Below, in pieces: positions 11,701 through 22,597 of a stretch of DNA of 64,000 nucleotides (its first letter is position 1; the number at the start of each line of letters is the position of its first letter). Source of the stretch: Cornus controversa. Taxonomy: Eukaryota > Streptophyta > Magnoliopsida > Cornales > Cornaceae. Location of the stretch: assembly GCA_026545225.1 (NCBI GenBank), contig CM048850.1, positions 2,046,001 to 2,110,000 on the forward strand, given 5' to 3'. The position numbers and the translations under genes were made by a program. Below the pieces are notes generated by a model that did no database searches, was not told the origin of the DNA, and was given only the letters and a program-made list of their open reading frames with translations.

Positions 11701-12423
11701 CCCATCAGTCTTCCTGGTAGTGGCGGGTCTGCTAGAACGAGTAGAGGACACATGTTGTAGAGAGTTGTCACTAAGATTTTCAAATAAGGTCCATGCCTCC
11801 TCTTCACTCTTCAACATGAAAGTACCTCCACATGACGCATCAACCATCTGTCTGTTAGCTTCTGTGAGCCCTTCATGAAAACTCTGCACTAGTTGCCACT
11901 TAGGAACTTGATGATGGGGACACTTCCTAAGAAGGTCCTTGAATCTTTCCCATGTCTCATAAAATTGTTCCCCCTCATGTTGGGAGAAACCTGTAATAGC
12001 ACGTCTGAACTGATTGGTCTTCCCTATCGGAAAATACTTCTTGAGAAACTCATGTTGCATCTGAGTCCAAGTCGTGATAGAACCAGCCGGTAGAGAGTTG
12101 AACCAATACTTTGCTTTGTCTTTCAGAGAGAATGGAAAAAGTCTCATTCTGAAAGCATCTTCAGAGAAGTTGTGAATTTTTGTAGTTGAGCACACTTCAA
12201 TGAAGTCATCCAGATGCTTGTAAGGGTCTTCTTGAGTCAGCCCAAAATAAGATGGTAGCATCTGAATAATGCTGGACTTGATCTCATAATTCTGTGCTGT
12301 GACATTGGGCAGTTGAAAACCTGCTGGCGAGGTATATGTCTCAGGAACATAGTAGTCCCTCAGCAATCTAGCTCTTTCTCCATCAGCATTAGGAACAAGG
12401 TTGTTATTCCTTTCTTCCGCCAT
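8755..12423 (-). CDS. AT-A Gag-protease-integrase polyprotein lacking RT and RNase H
   Basis: From the in-frame ATG at 12423 this encodes about 1,222 residues. Numbering from GTG at 12450, the order is: retrotransposon Gag domain (about 75-195), CCHC knuckle C-x2-C-x4-H-x4-C (about 292-305), aspartic protease with DLGAS (about 613-617) and a downstream ILGRPFLA strand, an acidic/lysine-rich linker (about 740-795), then integrase. Integrase has an H/C zinc-binding region, catalytic D (about 934, IDFMGP), D (about 992, ISDGG) and E (TSGQVE), spaced D-x58-D-x35-E, and a basic C-terminal part. The roughly 500 residues of RT and RNase H usual between protease and integrase are absent with the frame kept. 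An upstream ATG at 12549, used in AT-B, is followed by TAG at 12475-12477. Translation from 12423 is therefore my choice. Confidence 0.88.
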   Translation of the reverse strand: MAEERNNNLVPNADGERARLLRDYYVPETYTSPAGFQLPNVTAQNYEIKSSIIQMLPSYFGLTQEDPYKHLDDFIEVCSTTKIHNFSEDAFRMRLFPFSLKDKAKYWFNSLPAGSITTWTQMQHEFLKKYFPIGKTNQFRRAITGFSQHEGEQFYETWERFKDLLRKCPHHQVPKWQLVQSFHEGLTEANRQMVDASCGGTFMLKSEEEAWTLFENLSDNSLQHVSSTRSSRPATTRKTDGIFEVGASEAMPTDIDLIAQKVATIMAANQTPSASNSSLLGPCEFCSSPMHNVSNCPSMGQFSDIQHEQVQATFTGPMNPPRGNTYNPTWRNHPGFSYSNQGAAMQPSYQPRTFVPQQQYQTQSPMAQRISAIEDKLTLTLSKFDKLDSLIETVQATAATVQSTVQLVHSHSQSIAKLESQFGQLATSLSRREEGKLPSQPIANPRGMQASTSNPHHEHVQAITTLRSGKIIDNKVGEKKEEEKVITSPSAEIPYEPKAPFPQRFLEASKLGKQGDKLHDMMEVFRQVKINLPLLDAIKQIPPYAKFLKDLCTQKRRSKSHVPKKVMLPQQVSSIIQQCTPPKYKDPGAPTISCIIGEHHVDKALLDLGASVNLLPYSVYLQLGLGELKPTSVVLQFADRSTKQPRGIIEDVLIKVDKFYFPVNFIVLDTEPVHNPKRHIPVILGRPFLATADACINCRSGIMDISFGNMKVKLNIFNAVENPPDQTDVFFMDSEDVIESTDEIRVQEKQKEKKVFEDQISTMVITSVCTTLSKTLQREQLFGVSDNSTPWYADIVNYLATGKVPRDWTKRERDRFFSKVHHYFWEDPELFKYCPDQIIRRCVPDHEFQDILKFCHSLACGGHFSARKTAAKVLQCGFFWPSLFHDAYVFCKTCDRCQRLGSMSRRDMMPMSPILVVEIFDVWGIDFMGPFPPSFGYEYILVGVDYVSKWVEAIATRTNDHKVVIKFMHENILSRFGIPRALISDGGTHFCNKFLRGLLAKYSVTHKVATPYHPQTSGQVELSNQEIKHVLEKTVRPDRRDWSLRLSEALWAYRTAYKTPIGMSPYRLVYGKACHLPVEIEHKALWAIRKFNFDTKRAGEERRLQLNELEEFRRDAYESSRIYKERTKAFHDRHISRKSFSPGDRVWLFNSKLRLFPGKLRSRWDGPFQVISVFPHGAVEIRSFRDNTLMKVNGQRLKHCVEGCVPRRDVESVNLTDPVYPT

Positions 12424-12474
12424 GTCTTCAATTAATTCTTCCTCTTGCACAATTGTATCAACAGGGTTATTCCT

Positions 12475-12477
12475 CTA
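12475..12477 (-). other. Nonsense codon in the upstream Gag leader of AT-A
   Basis: TAG stands where AT-B has CAG (24 codons after the ATG at 12549). AT-C has TAG at the same codon (36258-36260). A downstream in-frame ATG at 12423 could bypass it. Confidence 0.85.
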
Positions 12478-12672
12478 TTGTCTAAGAGTACGTTCAGGCT
12501 CAGGATCAAGAGGTATCAAAGGATCAGCCACAGAACGACGACCTTGCATATATTTGCCAAAAGCACCTGAAAAGAAAACAAAAACAAAATTAAAAATAAA
12601 ATATAAAAATTTCCTAAACTAAAAATCCAATTAAAACTAATTCTGTAAAATCCAATCAATCAAAATAGATAA

Positions 12673-12690
12673 TCCCCGGCAACAGCGCCA
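12673..12690 (-). other. AT-A primer-binding site, tRNA-Asp
   Basis: The plus strand here reads like a tRNA 3' end ending in CCA; the minus strand is the PBS. AT-B shows the consensus TCCCCGGCAACGGCGCCA, matching plant tRNA-Asp(GTC). AT-A differs at one base (aacagc). It lies 5 bp from the LTR end. Confidence 0.85.
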
Positions 12691-12695
12691 AATAT

Positions 12696-14204
12696 TGATT
12701 CGTGTGTGAGTGTGACTCAAAAAGTATACCAATTAAAAATTTCCACACTTCGCAATAGAACGAATTCCTTGCAGAATAGGGTTATCGAAATGAATGGGTA
12801 TCGTACCTCAGGGATTATGGTCTGATGAGTTGGAATACGGAACTAATTCTAATTAAATTTATAAGAAAAGAATTCTGATTTTTAAACTAATTAAAAAGAT
12901 AAAATAAAATAAATCAAAGTAAACAAGATAGTGAAGATAATAGGAGAGAAACCTAGGGTATTTGACTTCACCACTAACTCCACAATCAATGGTTAATTGA
13001 ATCAACTATAGGGGAATTACATCATGCATAAGTGGTGTCGGTGGCTACAAGCTCACCTTCATCCGTCAAGAAGATAACATATGATTAAGGCTAAGCCATG
13101 GACTATCTTCGATTGGCATGGGCCATCTGCCTAACTACTCTAATCTAGGGTGCAGTATGGTTCATCTTCTCTAGGCATAATCCATCAAAGCTCATAACAA
13201 TATATTCAGTGATTACCATTGTGTAATAACCTCTCTCATGATCACAGAAAACAAAAGAGATTGAGTTCAATAACAACAACTAAATATCTAAGACAAGATA
13301 AGAAATCATTGAGATTGAATTTACAAGACTTTTATTGCTCAATTCCTTAATAAGAATCCTCACAATTACACAATCTATGCATGTATATAAAGGTCCCTAA
13401 TAATTAAAACAATCAAACCATTGATGCTTTGTTAGGGCTACATCAAAACCCTAGTGGATGAACTAGCCGCTCATGGTAGAAGAAGAAGCTTCAACTGTTG
13501 AGGAAGAAGACATCATCTTTCTGAATTACGCGTATGACTTCGTTCTCCAATGGCTCTGCAATATGTTTCTGTTCTCTTCAGCCCTCTCAGACTTTCTCTG
13601 TGTTCTCTCCAATCCCCCTCAACTCAGCCTCCAAGTCTTCACTTTATTCCCCAAGAGAATACACCAAAGTCCTAATCCAATTAGGAATAAATTAGGGTTT
13701 CCCGCAGCACTAATCAGGTGGGTTTTTCCTGCTGACTTCGGCCCAACTTTTGACCCACTAGAAGTCCGTTTTACGGAATTTTCGTCAAATACAAAAGTGT
13801 GCAGAATCAAATTTCGTTCAACCTTCGCGAAAATAATGTCGATTTGAGGCTCGGAAATAAGACTTCTGGTCCGTTTTCCAAAATGGGATTAAGACTGCAT
13901 TATGCGCAGATTTGGGCTTCAGGCCCGAAACCTTCTTAAGCTGCTGTAATTCTCTTGGACCTCTTTCTTGGGCTGATTTGAGTTGGAATAAATGGTTGAG
14001 TGAATCTCCTTGATGTAGGCTTCATCTCACCATCTTGGATGTCTTCTTTAAAAACCCAAAAGCACGGTTTTAACTGAAATAATCATTAAGGCCCTGAAAA
14101 TACAGAAAACACTAAAACAAAGTAAAATCACAAAATAATCTATCACTAAGAGAATAAAATACATAAGTTAATAGGCTAGAATGCGTAACATTCAACGCCT
14201 ATCA
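12696..14204 (-). repeat. AT-A 5' LTR (right)
   Basis: The LTR is 1,509 bp with TG...CA termini on minus and about 8 differences from 3510-5019 by eye. It contains U3-R-U5 of the element; I cannot place the TATA box or poly(A) site with confidence. Confidence 0.93.
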
Positions 14205-14209
14205 ACATT
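14205..14209. repeat. Target-site duplication of AT-A, right copy (acatt)
   Basis: Repeats 3505-3509 exactly, directly after the LTR end CTATCA. Confidence 0.93.
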
Positions 14210-14922
14210 CACACAACTTACAACATGCGAATGAAAACATAATTTAAGTCTATCCATTCAAACCACATATCCACTTCATTTCATTCTCAATTCATTTACT
14301 TGGAAAAAATCCATACATATAGTCACCATATGAGAAGAGGTCATGACTTTACATTCCAAATGTTTTAAAACATGAATCTTGTCCAAGAAATACATCCCAA
14401 TGCGATGGATATTGAGTTTATATAGTCATTACAAGGATTTCACGCATAAAGTCCAAAAATGCTAAAAATCCAACCATGACTACAACTACATAGATAACGT
14501 GCCACAAGCCAGCACGGATAGCCAAATATACAATATCCCAAAATGTAGCAAAACATAGCTAGGACTCTTCTTGGACATTCAAATCCCATCCATCGTTGGC
14601 ACCTTATCTGTAAAAGAATTTAGAATAAAGGGGTGAGCACCACTGCGGCTCAATAGAGGTTCTCTAACCCTTTTAAGTGCCGACCTGACACGACCTACAT
14701 GAATGCATGTCACTACATTACATGTATCATCCAACATATACCATGTTCAATCACAAGCAATGCATATATATAAGAATGCATTAAACACCTATCATGCTTC
14801 AAAATTTAAAATGAAAGCAAAGTCATACACTTGTCTTTCTCTCACTGACTCAACCCGATACCCTAACATGATTTTTGACCAACCATGTGACCGAGACACT
14901 TCCCACACAATTACGGAATCCA

Positions 14923-15225
14923 TCACCGAGTACTCTCTACTCCGAGGTAATTGGACCATTACAGAATCTGCCACCGAGTATTCTCTACTCCGAGGTGACC
15001 GGACCGCTTCCAAATCTATCACCAAGTATTCTCTACTCCGAGGTGATTAGATCATTTCTGAATTCATCATCGAGTATTCTCTACTCCAAGGTGATCAAAC
15101 CATCACCGAGTATACTCTACTCCGAGGTGATTAGATAATTTCAAAATTTGTCACTGAGTATTCTCTACTCTGAGGTGACTTAACCACTCTAACGCCCTCA
15201 CCAAGTATTGACCTACTCTAGACAC
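14923..15225. repeat. 48-bp tandem repeat with hairpin core in L2 LTR
   Basis: Seven imperfect units start at 14923, 14971, 15019, 15067, 15103, 15151 and 15198 (steps 48, 48, 48, 36, 48, 47). Each has the core TCACCGAGTATTCTCTACTC followed by CGAGGTGA. GAGTA pairs with TACTC and CACC with GGTG, giving a bulged hairpin. The last unit is degenerate. Confidence 0.88.
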
Positions 15226-15520
15226 TTAGACCACATTTCCCCGTCTCCTCACAACGGTCCCACATATGCATTTCGAACATATAAATAACAAGCATTTAAG
15301 ATTCATGCTTCATATTACATAAGCTAGTTATATAGGAACATAGCATGCTTTTCGTCTCCATGAACCACACAGAGCACATATATGTATACACATGCATATA
15401 ACCTCTCATATGCACAGAACTTCAAAATTAGCACACTTTACTCATTCGACACTCAATGCATAATTCTAGCACATAGAAGTCACATGCATTAAACCACCAC
15501 ATATTCTATATATAATCACA

Positions 15521-15525
15521 TATAT
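15521..15525. repeat. Target-site duplication of solo L1 LTR, left copy (tatat)
   Basis: tatat directly precedes the LTR end TGTCACGCC and recurs at 19571-19575. The sequence is low complexity, so the match alone is weaker evidence than for AT-A. Confidence 0.78.
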
Positions 15526-17473
15526 TGTCACGCCCCGGTTTCCGACACCCGGTTAGGAGCGAGGGAAATGGGGGTGAATCAGTAATTTCACCTCAAGTTC
15601 CCACGCCTTAATCTCATTTTAATCTATTCTATTGCGGAAGCGTTCTATATGCACACCCTTCAAGTGGCATTAGATCATCAATGGCCCTTGCAAATGATTT
15701 TCACGAAAATCGGGCATGACCCATTCTAAATAATCAGCTCCTGGCATGTTACACCTGATTTACAATTCATATGGACACTTCTGGGCACGTGTCCCCCCAG
15801 CATTTCTACAACACGCATAAAACAATCATAAATATACATGCCTCAGTCCTTGAATGTTCGTATTAAATACATACACATCACATGAATGAAATACATCCGA
15901 ACGAACTGAATCTACACCATCACAACACACATCTAATCCAAATGCGGAATGTCAATCCAATGTCCTAGTTATACATTAAATTCTAAAGAATTTTAACTAC
16001 TACCTCTGCCACCGGTACTATGAGTCCTCTAACTGACTCCGTAATCAGCAATACCTGCAAAACCTGGGAGGGGGTGAGCTCAAAGGCCCAACAAGGTAAG
16101 TAGAACCATACTATCATCGCAGCAGCAGGTCGATCCTCACATATTCTCAAAAATATACATGCACTTAAATATATCATAATATTTAAAGTCATGCCCCTCC
16201 TAACATACATGAACCGATAATGCACATGGCAGTTTTAGCATTTATGAACATTTAAATCAACTATACATGACTTATGAAAATCATTTACAACATGTTCAAG
16301 GCAGTACACATCCCACGTCATTATGTATAGAAAACATATATGAACAGAAACATTTACATGAACAATGTAAATCAAATACCACGTCACCTACTCAACAAGA
16401 TCCATTGAATCATGCATAAATGCACATGCTCATGCATTTTTACCCAAACATCCACATTTCTCAAATCATGCATGATGCTTCACATAAGTGCAAATACATA
16501 CGTATATAACTCACACCAAACTAATTCATAGGGGGCTTTCTCATCACTCCAATAGTAAGGGTCTCTTCGGCACCCAAACTCTGCTTGTGCTTTATCGGGT
16601 TACTAACCCGAAGGGAGCACGTCCTCTTGGCCAAGTTTTGGGTCTTTCACCCTAGGGGCCATCCCCTTATCTTAATTTCACACTCCTGCCCCAAAATCAT
16701 ATATATAGTGCATATAATCACACCCATGCACTTATCCACACCATGAATGCATTTTTGTCAAATCAATGCATTTTCCTTTCACATCAAGATTGTCACAATG
16801 TCATCACACTCAAATCATGGAAATCATCATGCTTATGCATTTTCAGGAAAATTACATCTCTCATGCATAAACTTATAAACACCACATCTTCACATTTTCA
16901 CCAACAAACACACTTTTCATCGGAATCATTCATAATCACATTTGCACATACACAACATATATATATAGATGTCACATCTTGCATATAATCACACGTACAC
17001 GTATATTAGCATAAATATAATCATGCTTTCATTCTAATCATGCATTTACTACGAGCAACCAACATGCATTCTTATGATCATATACAATCACGCAAATATA
17101 TATATATACATATATATATATAACATGTCACCCATATAGGTAGTAAAAACATACAGGATAATTCACATATTTCATGCTTTTCCAATGTCCTTCTATGCTA
17201 TAATCAATCTAGCATGCATTTATACCACTGCACCACGCATATGATCACATATACATATTTTTACGTATACTCAACTCATGCATAAGAATCATATGAGCAT
17301 GCAAGGCAACATCTAGCTAAATATACATATATAATTTAGCATGCTTTACATGTCTCAATCTCTAAACATGCATATAACAATGTTCTAACCCTTCAAGCCC
17401 GCATATATATATAGATATATCTACCCACATATATAAGTGTCCTCACATCCCACATATATATATATATAAACAC

Positions 17474-17512
<39 letters not shown>

Positions 17513-19570
17513 TATATGCAAACACCACATATGACCAAATTAAGAACATATGTAAAATTACTCAGCATATCTAAAATACATAGAGATAGAGGCAAGAATC
17601 AACTTGCCTTAAGTCCCGCTCTTATTGTGTCAGCGCTTGCAAAGCGGCCCATCTCTAAGTCCCGGTCCAGTTCCGTGTCCAAGTCACATGTGAACCCGAA
17701 CCATAACTGAATTCAGCCCAATTCCACAGTCTAAGCCCAACTCTATTTTAGCCCATCTCAAAATCAAATCCAACCCAATTAGCATGAGGCCTAATTCAAT
17801 GATCCCATATTGTGGCCAATGAAATAACTCAAGTTTAAATCAAATTTGTGGCTCAAACAAGAACTAAATCCCATGATAACTCAAATCATTTTCCAAACCA
17901 ACCCAAACTAACCACCAACCTGGAATCATGGCAGCCAAAACTATGGAAGCAAGCAACCCACTTCCATCATGGAACACTCTACAATTAACCCACAAAACAA
18001 AACTACCATGAACCACACCAGCTGCCCTCACCACGTACCAGCCAAATGGGTCACGAGTTTCTCGCCGAAACCACCCCAAGCCATCAACAAACCACCCCAA
18101 TTTCAAGCACCAAGCTGTACTATGATGCTCAAATAAACTAACCCAATTTACAAAATATCAACCCAATCCATGAAATGCCCCAAACCATAAGCATCCCCTC
18201 CATCAGCTAGCCGTCAAACCAGCCCATACAACCAGCCGTGAATGACCCAGCCGAGTCCCCACCGTCGGACAAACCATTTTCAACTGGAACTCATTCGAAA
18301 ACCAAACCCAAGCTATAACACCCAACATCACCCACTTCAATCACAAACTGTCCGAAAGCCCATCGTCGGAACCAAACACAACCGTGAGAACCCATCCAAA
18401 CACAACCCAATCACGTATCGTCGGAACAGTAGCCGTCCTCACCACCAGCCGAAGCTCACCAAGGTCACAAACCGAGCACCACCATCTTCGACCGCCACAA
18501 CTAAAACCACCAAACTGAACTCAGAACAGCCACAATCCAAAAACCCAAATTTTGAAACCCACTACCGAAACCCATGTCCGGCACTACCAAGATCCAACCA
18601 CCACAGATCCATCCGGGCTCGACCCAAAATCGAACCACCCGAAGCCAACCCAAACACGACCCAGTCGTGTCTCAACCCACAAACCCCAGCTGAGAACCCT
18701 CAGTCGTAGCCATCCACTCACGAGCCAGCTGTCACCGTCGTCCAGGCCGGAGCTTCGTCGTGAACGGTCGGCAGCCATGGCCACCATCGGGATCATCGCC
18801 GGTTGAAGCTTCCACCGAATCGGCGAACTCAACCCAGTCGCGAGCAACTCGGACGAATCGAGCCGTCACGCGACGCCGGACGTCACCACCGTGGGCAACC
18901 ACAGTCACCGTCGGTGCCTCTGCCGGAAATGGCCCCCTTCGCCGCTGATCGAGCCACCAGAATCGATCCCCCCTCTCGGCAGCTCTCTCTTTCTCTCTCG
19001 GTTCTCTCTCTCTCCCCGACTTCCCTCTCTTCTCTCTCCTTTTTCTTTTTCTTTTTCTTTTTCCTTTTCTTCTTTTCTTTTCTTTTCTTTTCTTCTTTTC
19101 TCAGCTGTTTCTTTCTCCTCCTCTCATTTCTTATCCTCCTTTCTTGTTTCACTATACACCACATATTAATATATGTATAAGTATATCCACATACCATATA
19201 CACACTTACACCCATCCTCCTATACGTATATATGCCCATACATATACACACTTTTATGTGTATATATAATAATGTATATACTTAATAGATATATTTATAA
19301 TTTAATATAAATATATCCCACATATATATATACCCATATATATGTATATACACGCATCCTCCGGCATTACTATAATTCCATGTACAAAATCTTCTCCATC
19401 TCTTTATATATATATATAATTCCATATATATAAACATCCACTTCTATATATATATATAATTCCATTTATATATATATATCGACATATTTTTTTCGAAATT
19501 AATTTATTCGAAAAAATTAAATCCGGTCAAAATCCACCCGGAACCGGTCAAAAAATTTCCAGTCCTTACA
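15526..19570 (-). mobile_element. Solo L1 LTR, 4.05 kb
   Basis: A complete L1 LTR of 4,045 bp, reading on minus TGTAAGGACT...GGGCGTGACA, is flanked by tatat on both sides with no PBS, internal region or second LTR. This is the usual product of LTR-LTR recombination. Internal landmarks: a conserved core at 16049-16139, TA microsatellites at about 17095-17125, 17400-17515 and 19250-19490, a pyrimidine tract at about 18972-19105 and a GC-richer block before it. It holds a single copy of the GGACAC...GTGTCC hairpin (about 15770-15800) where L1-D, L1-E and L1-G have two. The short ORFs across it are composition artefacts. Confidence 0.88.
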
Positions 19571-20463
19571 TATATGACCCAAGGTTACACATTTGCACAT
19601 AAATCCCAAATTGAGCACATAACACCTATATACCCAATTCCTTCCATTCACACACTTTAACACACATGTTAAAGCCAACACAAGGAACACCAAATGTGCA
19701 AAGATAGGATTCAAGAGAAGGAGAAAATATGACTTCCCACCCCTCTCACTCCCCTAAAGTATGTGATACACAACCTACACCTTTCCTCTACACACGAAAC
19801 CCTAGAATCGACAATTAGAAGAGAAGAAGAACCCCTACCTCGAATTTGAAGGCCTTACAAGCACTTCCCAAAAATTTTAGCAATGTCCACCTTGCCAGAT
19901 CGTGACTTTGTTTGGTTCAAACCGAAGGCCTGGTCGTCCCCTACGTATCTCCCTTCTTCGGCGAAACCTAAATCGCACCCGAATGGCTCCAAATGTAGAG
20001 AGAAGGTAGAGCTATGAAGATGGAGTCTTTTAGAGAGAGAAAGAGCTGTGAGATCTGCAGAAATATCTCTGCCACTGATATTTAAAGCCCTTAGGCCGTA
20101 AAAAGACCAAAATACTCCCGGGCCACTCAAAGCACCTTCCCTGACTCAGTTTTTGATTTCGAAAACTCTTATGGCCTCGAAATCACTACCTCTATTCTCT
20201 AAACATCTTATCTAAGCTATTCCCAAAAATAAATATTTTTTGAAATTTTTCCAAATTCTCAGGCCCCCTTAAATCGCATCCCGAACCCCAGTTTGACCAA
20301 AAAGTCAAACTTTTATAAATGTCCCAAAAACTTTCAAAAACCTCAAATTAACCTTTCAAACATGTTTCCCACTCTCGAAAAGTCCATAGCATCATTCGAA
20401 ACGCATTTATAGCGAAATGATGAAAAACTAGTAAACCGGCTAAAATTGGTTACGGTCTCTACA
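19571..20463 (-). mobile_element. L2-F left LTR, 5'-terminal segment
   Basis: The first five bases are the right tatat duplication of the solo LTR. The segment ends at 20463 with the LTR terminus, on minus TGTAGAGACCG, directly followed by the PPT. Adding 33656-34535, 3497-3509, 14210-15525 and 19576-20463 gives an LTR of about 3,097 bp. No gene is seen. Confidence 0.75.
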
Positions 20464-20477
20464 ACCTCCCCACCTTC
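20464..20477 (-). other. L2-F polypurine tract
   Basis: On minus this reads GAAGGTGGGGAGGT, directly against the LTR start. L1 elements have GAAGGAGGGGAGGT in the same place, showing kinship of L1 and L2. Confidence 0.85.
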
Positions 20478-20986
20478 AAGGAATTTCATCCTCGAAATTA
20501 AAATAGTCAAGGCCTTTCTAAGACCAATCAATATCGGACGTTATTCTCGTCAATTATCGTCACTTTTTCTTTCCATATACCCTAGGTGCTACACCTGCAA
20601 CACCTAATTCTTAACACTCAAGTCTGGCACAACCAGTGCATCTCAACTGCTCTAAAGCAGTATAACGACTTTTGTGACATGGTTGGGAAACTCCAAACCC
20701 CATGTACATCTCTTTTCCATAATCCTTCGAAGCACTTGCTTCCTTGAGTCCACAGTTTCTACCTCAAGACCTATCATGTCCATCTCTATATGTAGTCTAA
20801 GGTAACACCTCAGACTAATCATACCAATCACTCACAGTGATACATCCCTATCACTTGGGATCATCAATACTCAAAGTCATTCTTTCATTATCAAACATGA
20901 CTTTCAATCTCTGGCATACCATTCCCGGGCTTAATCCAATATTTTGGGCATCATCACAACACAAACCACATCAACCTAGTGCACAT

Positions 20987-21074
20987 CACAAGTGCACTCA
21001 CTAGCAAGGCACATGACAGTGTACTCGCCGATACAAATCACATAAGCGGTGTGCTTGCCGCAGCAAGCAACATA
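20987..21074. repeat. 28-30 bp tandem repeat, L2-F copy
   Basis: Three units (20987-21014, 21015-21044, 21045-21074) share a GTGYRCTYRC...GCAAGSCACAT-like pattern. Equivalent arrays occur in L1-D, L1-E and L1-G. AT-B inserted at the end of this array. Confidence 0.8.
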
Positions 21075-21076
21075 AT
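21072..21076. repeat. Target-site duplication of AT-B, left copy (ataat)
   Basis: ataat precedes the LTR at 21077 and recurs at 31776-31780. The uninterrupted site is visible in L1-D near 44250. Confidence 0.93.
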
Positions 21077-22583
21077 TGATTCGTGTGTGAGTGTGACTCA
21101 AAAAGTATATCAATTAAAATTTTCCACACTTCGCAATAGAACGAATTCCTTGCAGAATAGGGCTATCGAAATGAATGGGTATCGTACCTCAGGGATTATG
21201 TTCTGATGAGTTGGAACACAGAACTAATTCTAATTAAATTTATAAGAAAAGAATTCTGATTTTTAACTAATTAAAAAGATAAAATAAAATAAATCAAAGG
21301 TAAACAGATAATGAAGATAATAAGAGAGAAACCTAGGGTGTTTGACTTCACCACTAACTCCACAATCAATGGTCAATTGAATCAACTATAGGGGAATTAC
21401 ATCATGCATAAGTGGTGTCGGTGGCTACAAGCTCACCTTCATCCGTCAAGAAGATAACATATGATTAAGGCTAAGCCATGGACTATCTTCGATTGGCATG
21501 GGCCATCTGCCTAACTACTCTAATCTAGGGTGCAGTATGGTTCATCTTCTCTAGGCATAATCCATCAAAGCTCATAACAATATATTCAGTGATTACCATT
21601 GTGTAATAATCTCTCTCATGATCACAGAAAACAAAAGAGATTGAGTTCAATAACAACAACTAAATATCTAAGACAAGATAAGAAATCATTGAGATTGAAT
21701 TTACAAGACTTTTATTGCTCAATTCATTAATAAGAATCCTCACAATTACACAATCTATGCATGTATATAAAGGTCCCCAATAATTAAAACAATCAAACCA
21801 TTGATGCTTTGTTAGGGCTACATCAAAACCCTAGTGGATGAACTAGCCGCTCATGGTAGAAGAAGAAGCTTCAACTGTTGAGGAAGAAGACATCATCTTT
21901 CTGAATTACGCGTATGACTTCGTTCTCCAATGGCTCTGCAATATGTTTCTGTTCTCTTCAGCCCTCTCAGACTCTCCAATCTCTGTGTAAGCTCTCCCAA
22001 TTCAGCCTCCAAGTCTTCCTTTTATTCCCCAAGAGAATTCACCAAAGTCCTAATCCAATTAGGAATTAATTAGGGTTTCCCGCAGCACTAATCAGGTGGG
22101 TTTTTCCTGCTGACTTCGGCCCAACTTTTGACCCACTAGAAGTCCGATTCACGGAATTTTCGTGAAATACAAAAGTGTGCAGAATCAAATTTCGTTCAAC
22201 CGTACGCGAGAATTATGTCGATTTTAGGCTCGGAAATAAGACTTATGGTCCGTTTTCCAAAACGGGATTAAGACTGCATTATGCGCAGATTTGGGCTTCA
22301 GGCCCGAAACCTTCTTAAGCAGCTGTAATTCTCTTGGACCTCTTCCTTGGGCTGATTTGAGTTAAAATAAATGGTTGAGTGAATCTCCTTGATGTAGGCT
22401 TCATCTCACCATCTTGGATGTCTTCTTTAAAAGCCCAAAATCACAGTTTTAACTGAAATAATTATTAAGGCCCTGAAAATACAGAAAACACTAAAACAAA
22501 GTAAAATAACAAAATAATCTATCACTAAGAGAATAAAATACATAAGTTAAGAGGCTAGAATGCGTAACATTCAACGCCTATCA
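21077..22583 (-). repeat. AT-B 3' LTR (left)
   Basis: The LTR is 1,507 bp with TG...CA ends on minus and is nearly identical to 30269-31775. It differs from the AT-A LTRs by more changes, including the block around 21975-22010. Confidence 0.93.
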
Positions 22584-22597
22584 CACCCCCAAACTTA
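22584..22597 (-). other. AT-B 3' polypurine tract
   Basis: On minus this reads TAAGTTTGGGGGTG, directly before the LTR start TGATAGG. Repeats of the motif lie at 23832, 23971 and 25569. Confidence 0.85.

Larger units (their letters stand above)
3510..14204 (-). mobile_element. AT-A: full-length RT-less Athila-like LTR retrotransposon
   Basis: The element is 10,695 bp with two LTRs of about 1.51 kb, a tRNA-Asp PBS, a polypurine tract and a perfect 5-bp TSD (acatt). On the minus strand the order is LTR, PBS, gag-protease-integrase ORF, non-coding region with palindromic repeats, second ORF, long 3' non-coding region, PPT, LTR. No reverse transcriptase or RNase H domain lies between protease and integrase, or elsewhere in the element. 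The two LTRs differ at about 8 sites by eye, so the insertion is young. It sits in the left LTR of L2-F. Mobilisation would need RT from a related element. Confidence 0.93.
14205..15525 (-). mobile_element. L2-F left LTR, middle segment
   Basis: This is non-coding LTR sequence joining 3509 (after removing AT-A) and continuing at 19576 after the solo L1 LTR is removed. It is A/T-rich, with no credible ORF, and carries a seven-unit 48-bp repeat array at 14923-15225. The assignment rests on joined insertion sites with TSDs and on the LTR end with adjacent PPT at 20463/20464. Confidence 0.75.
20464..21076 (-). mobile_element. L2-F internal region, 3' part
   Basis: Non-coding sequence from the PPT to the AT-B insertion. 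It matches the 3' internal region of L1-D (43644 onward) and, reversed, L1-E up to 52949. It contains a three-unit repeat at 20987-21074. The element continues at 31781, and the join restores a run matching L1-D around 44240-44290. Confidence 0.8.

Noticed and set aside
14923..15225. Regularly spaced repeats that could suggest a CRISPR array
   Set aside because: The spacers are themselves similar to each other, the repeats are degenerate, and the context is a plant LTR.
19571..20463. Possible host gene fragment between the solo LTR and the PPT
   Set aside because: The sequence ends with an LTR terminus next to a PPT and joins the L2 LTR across the solo insertion, so it is LTR sequence.
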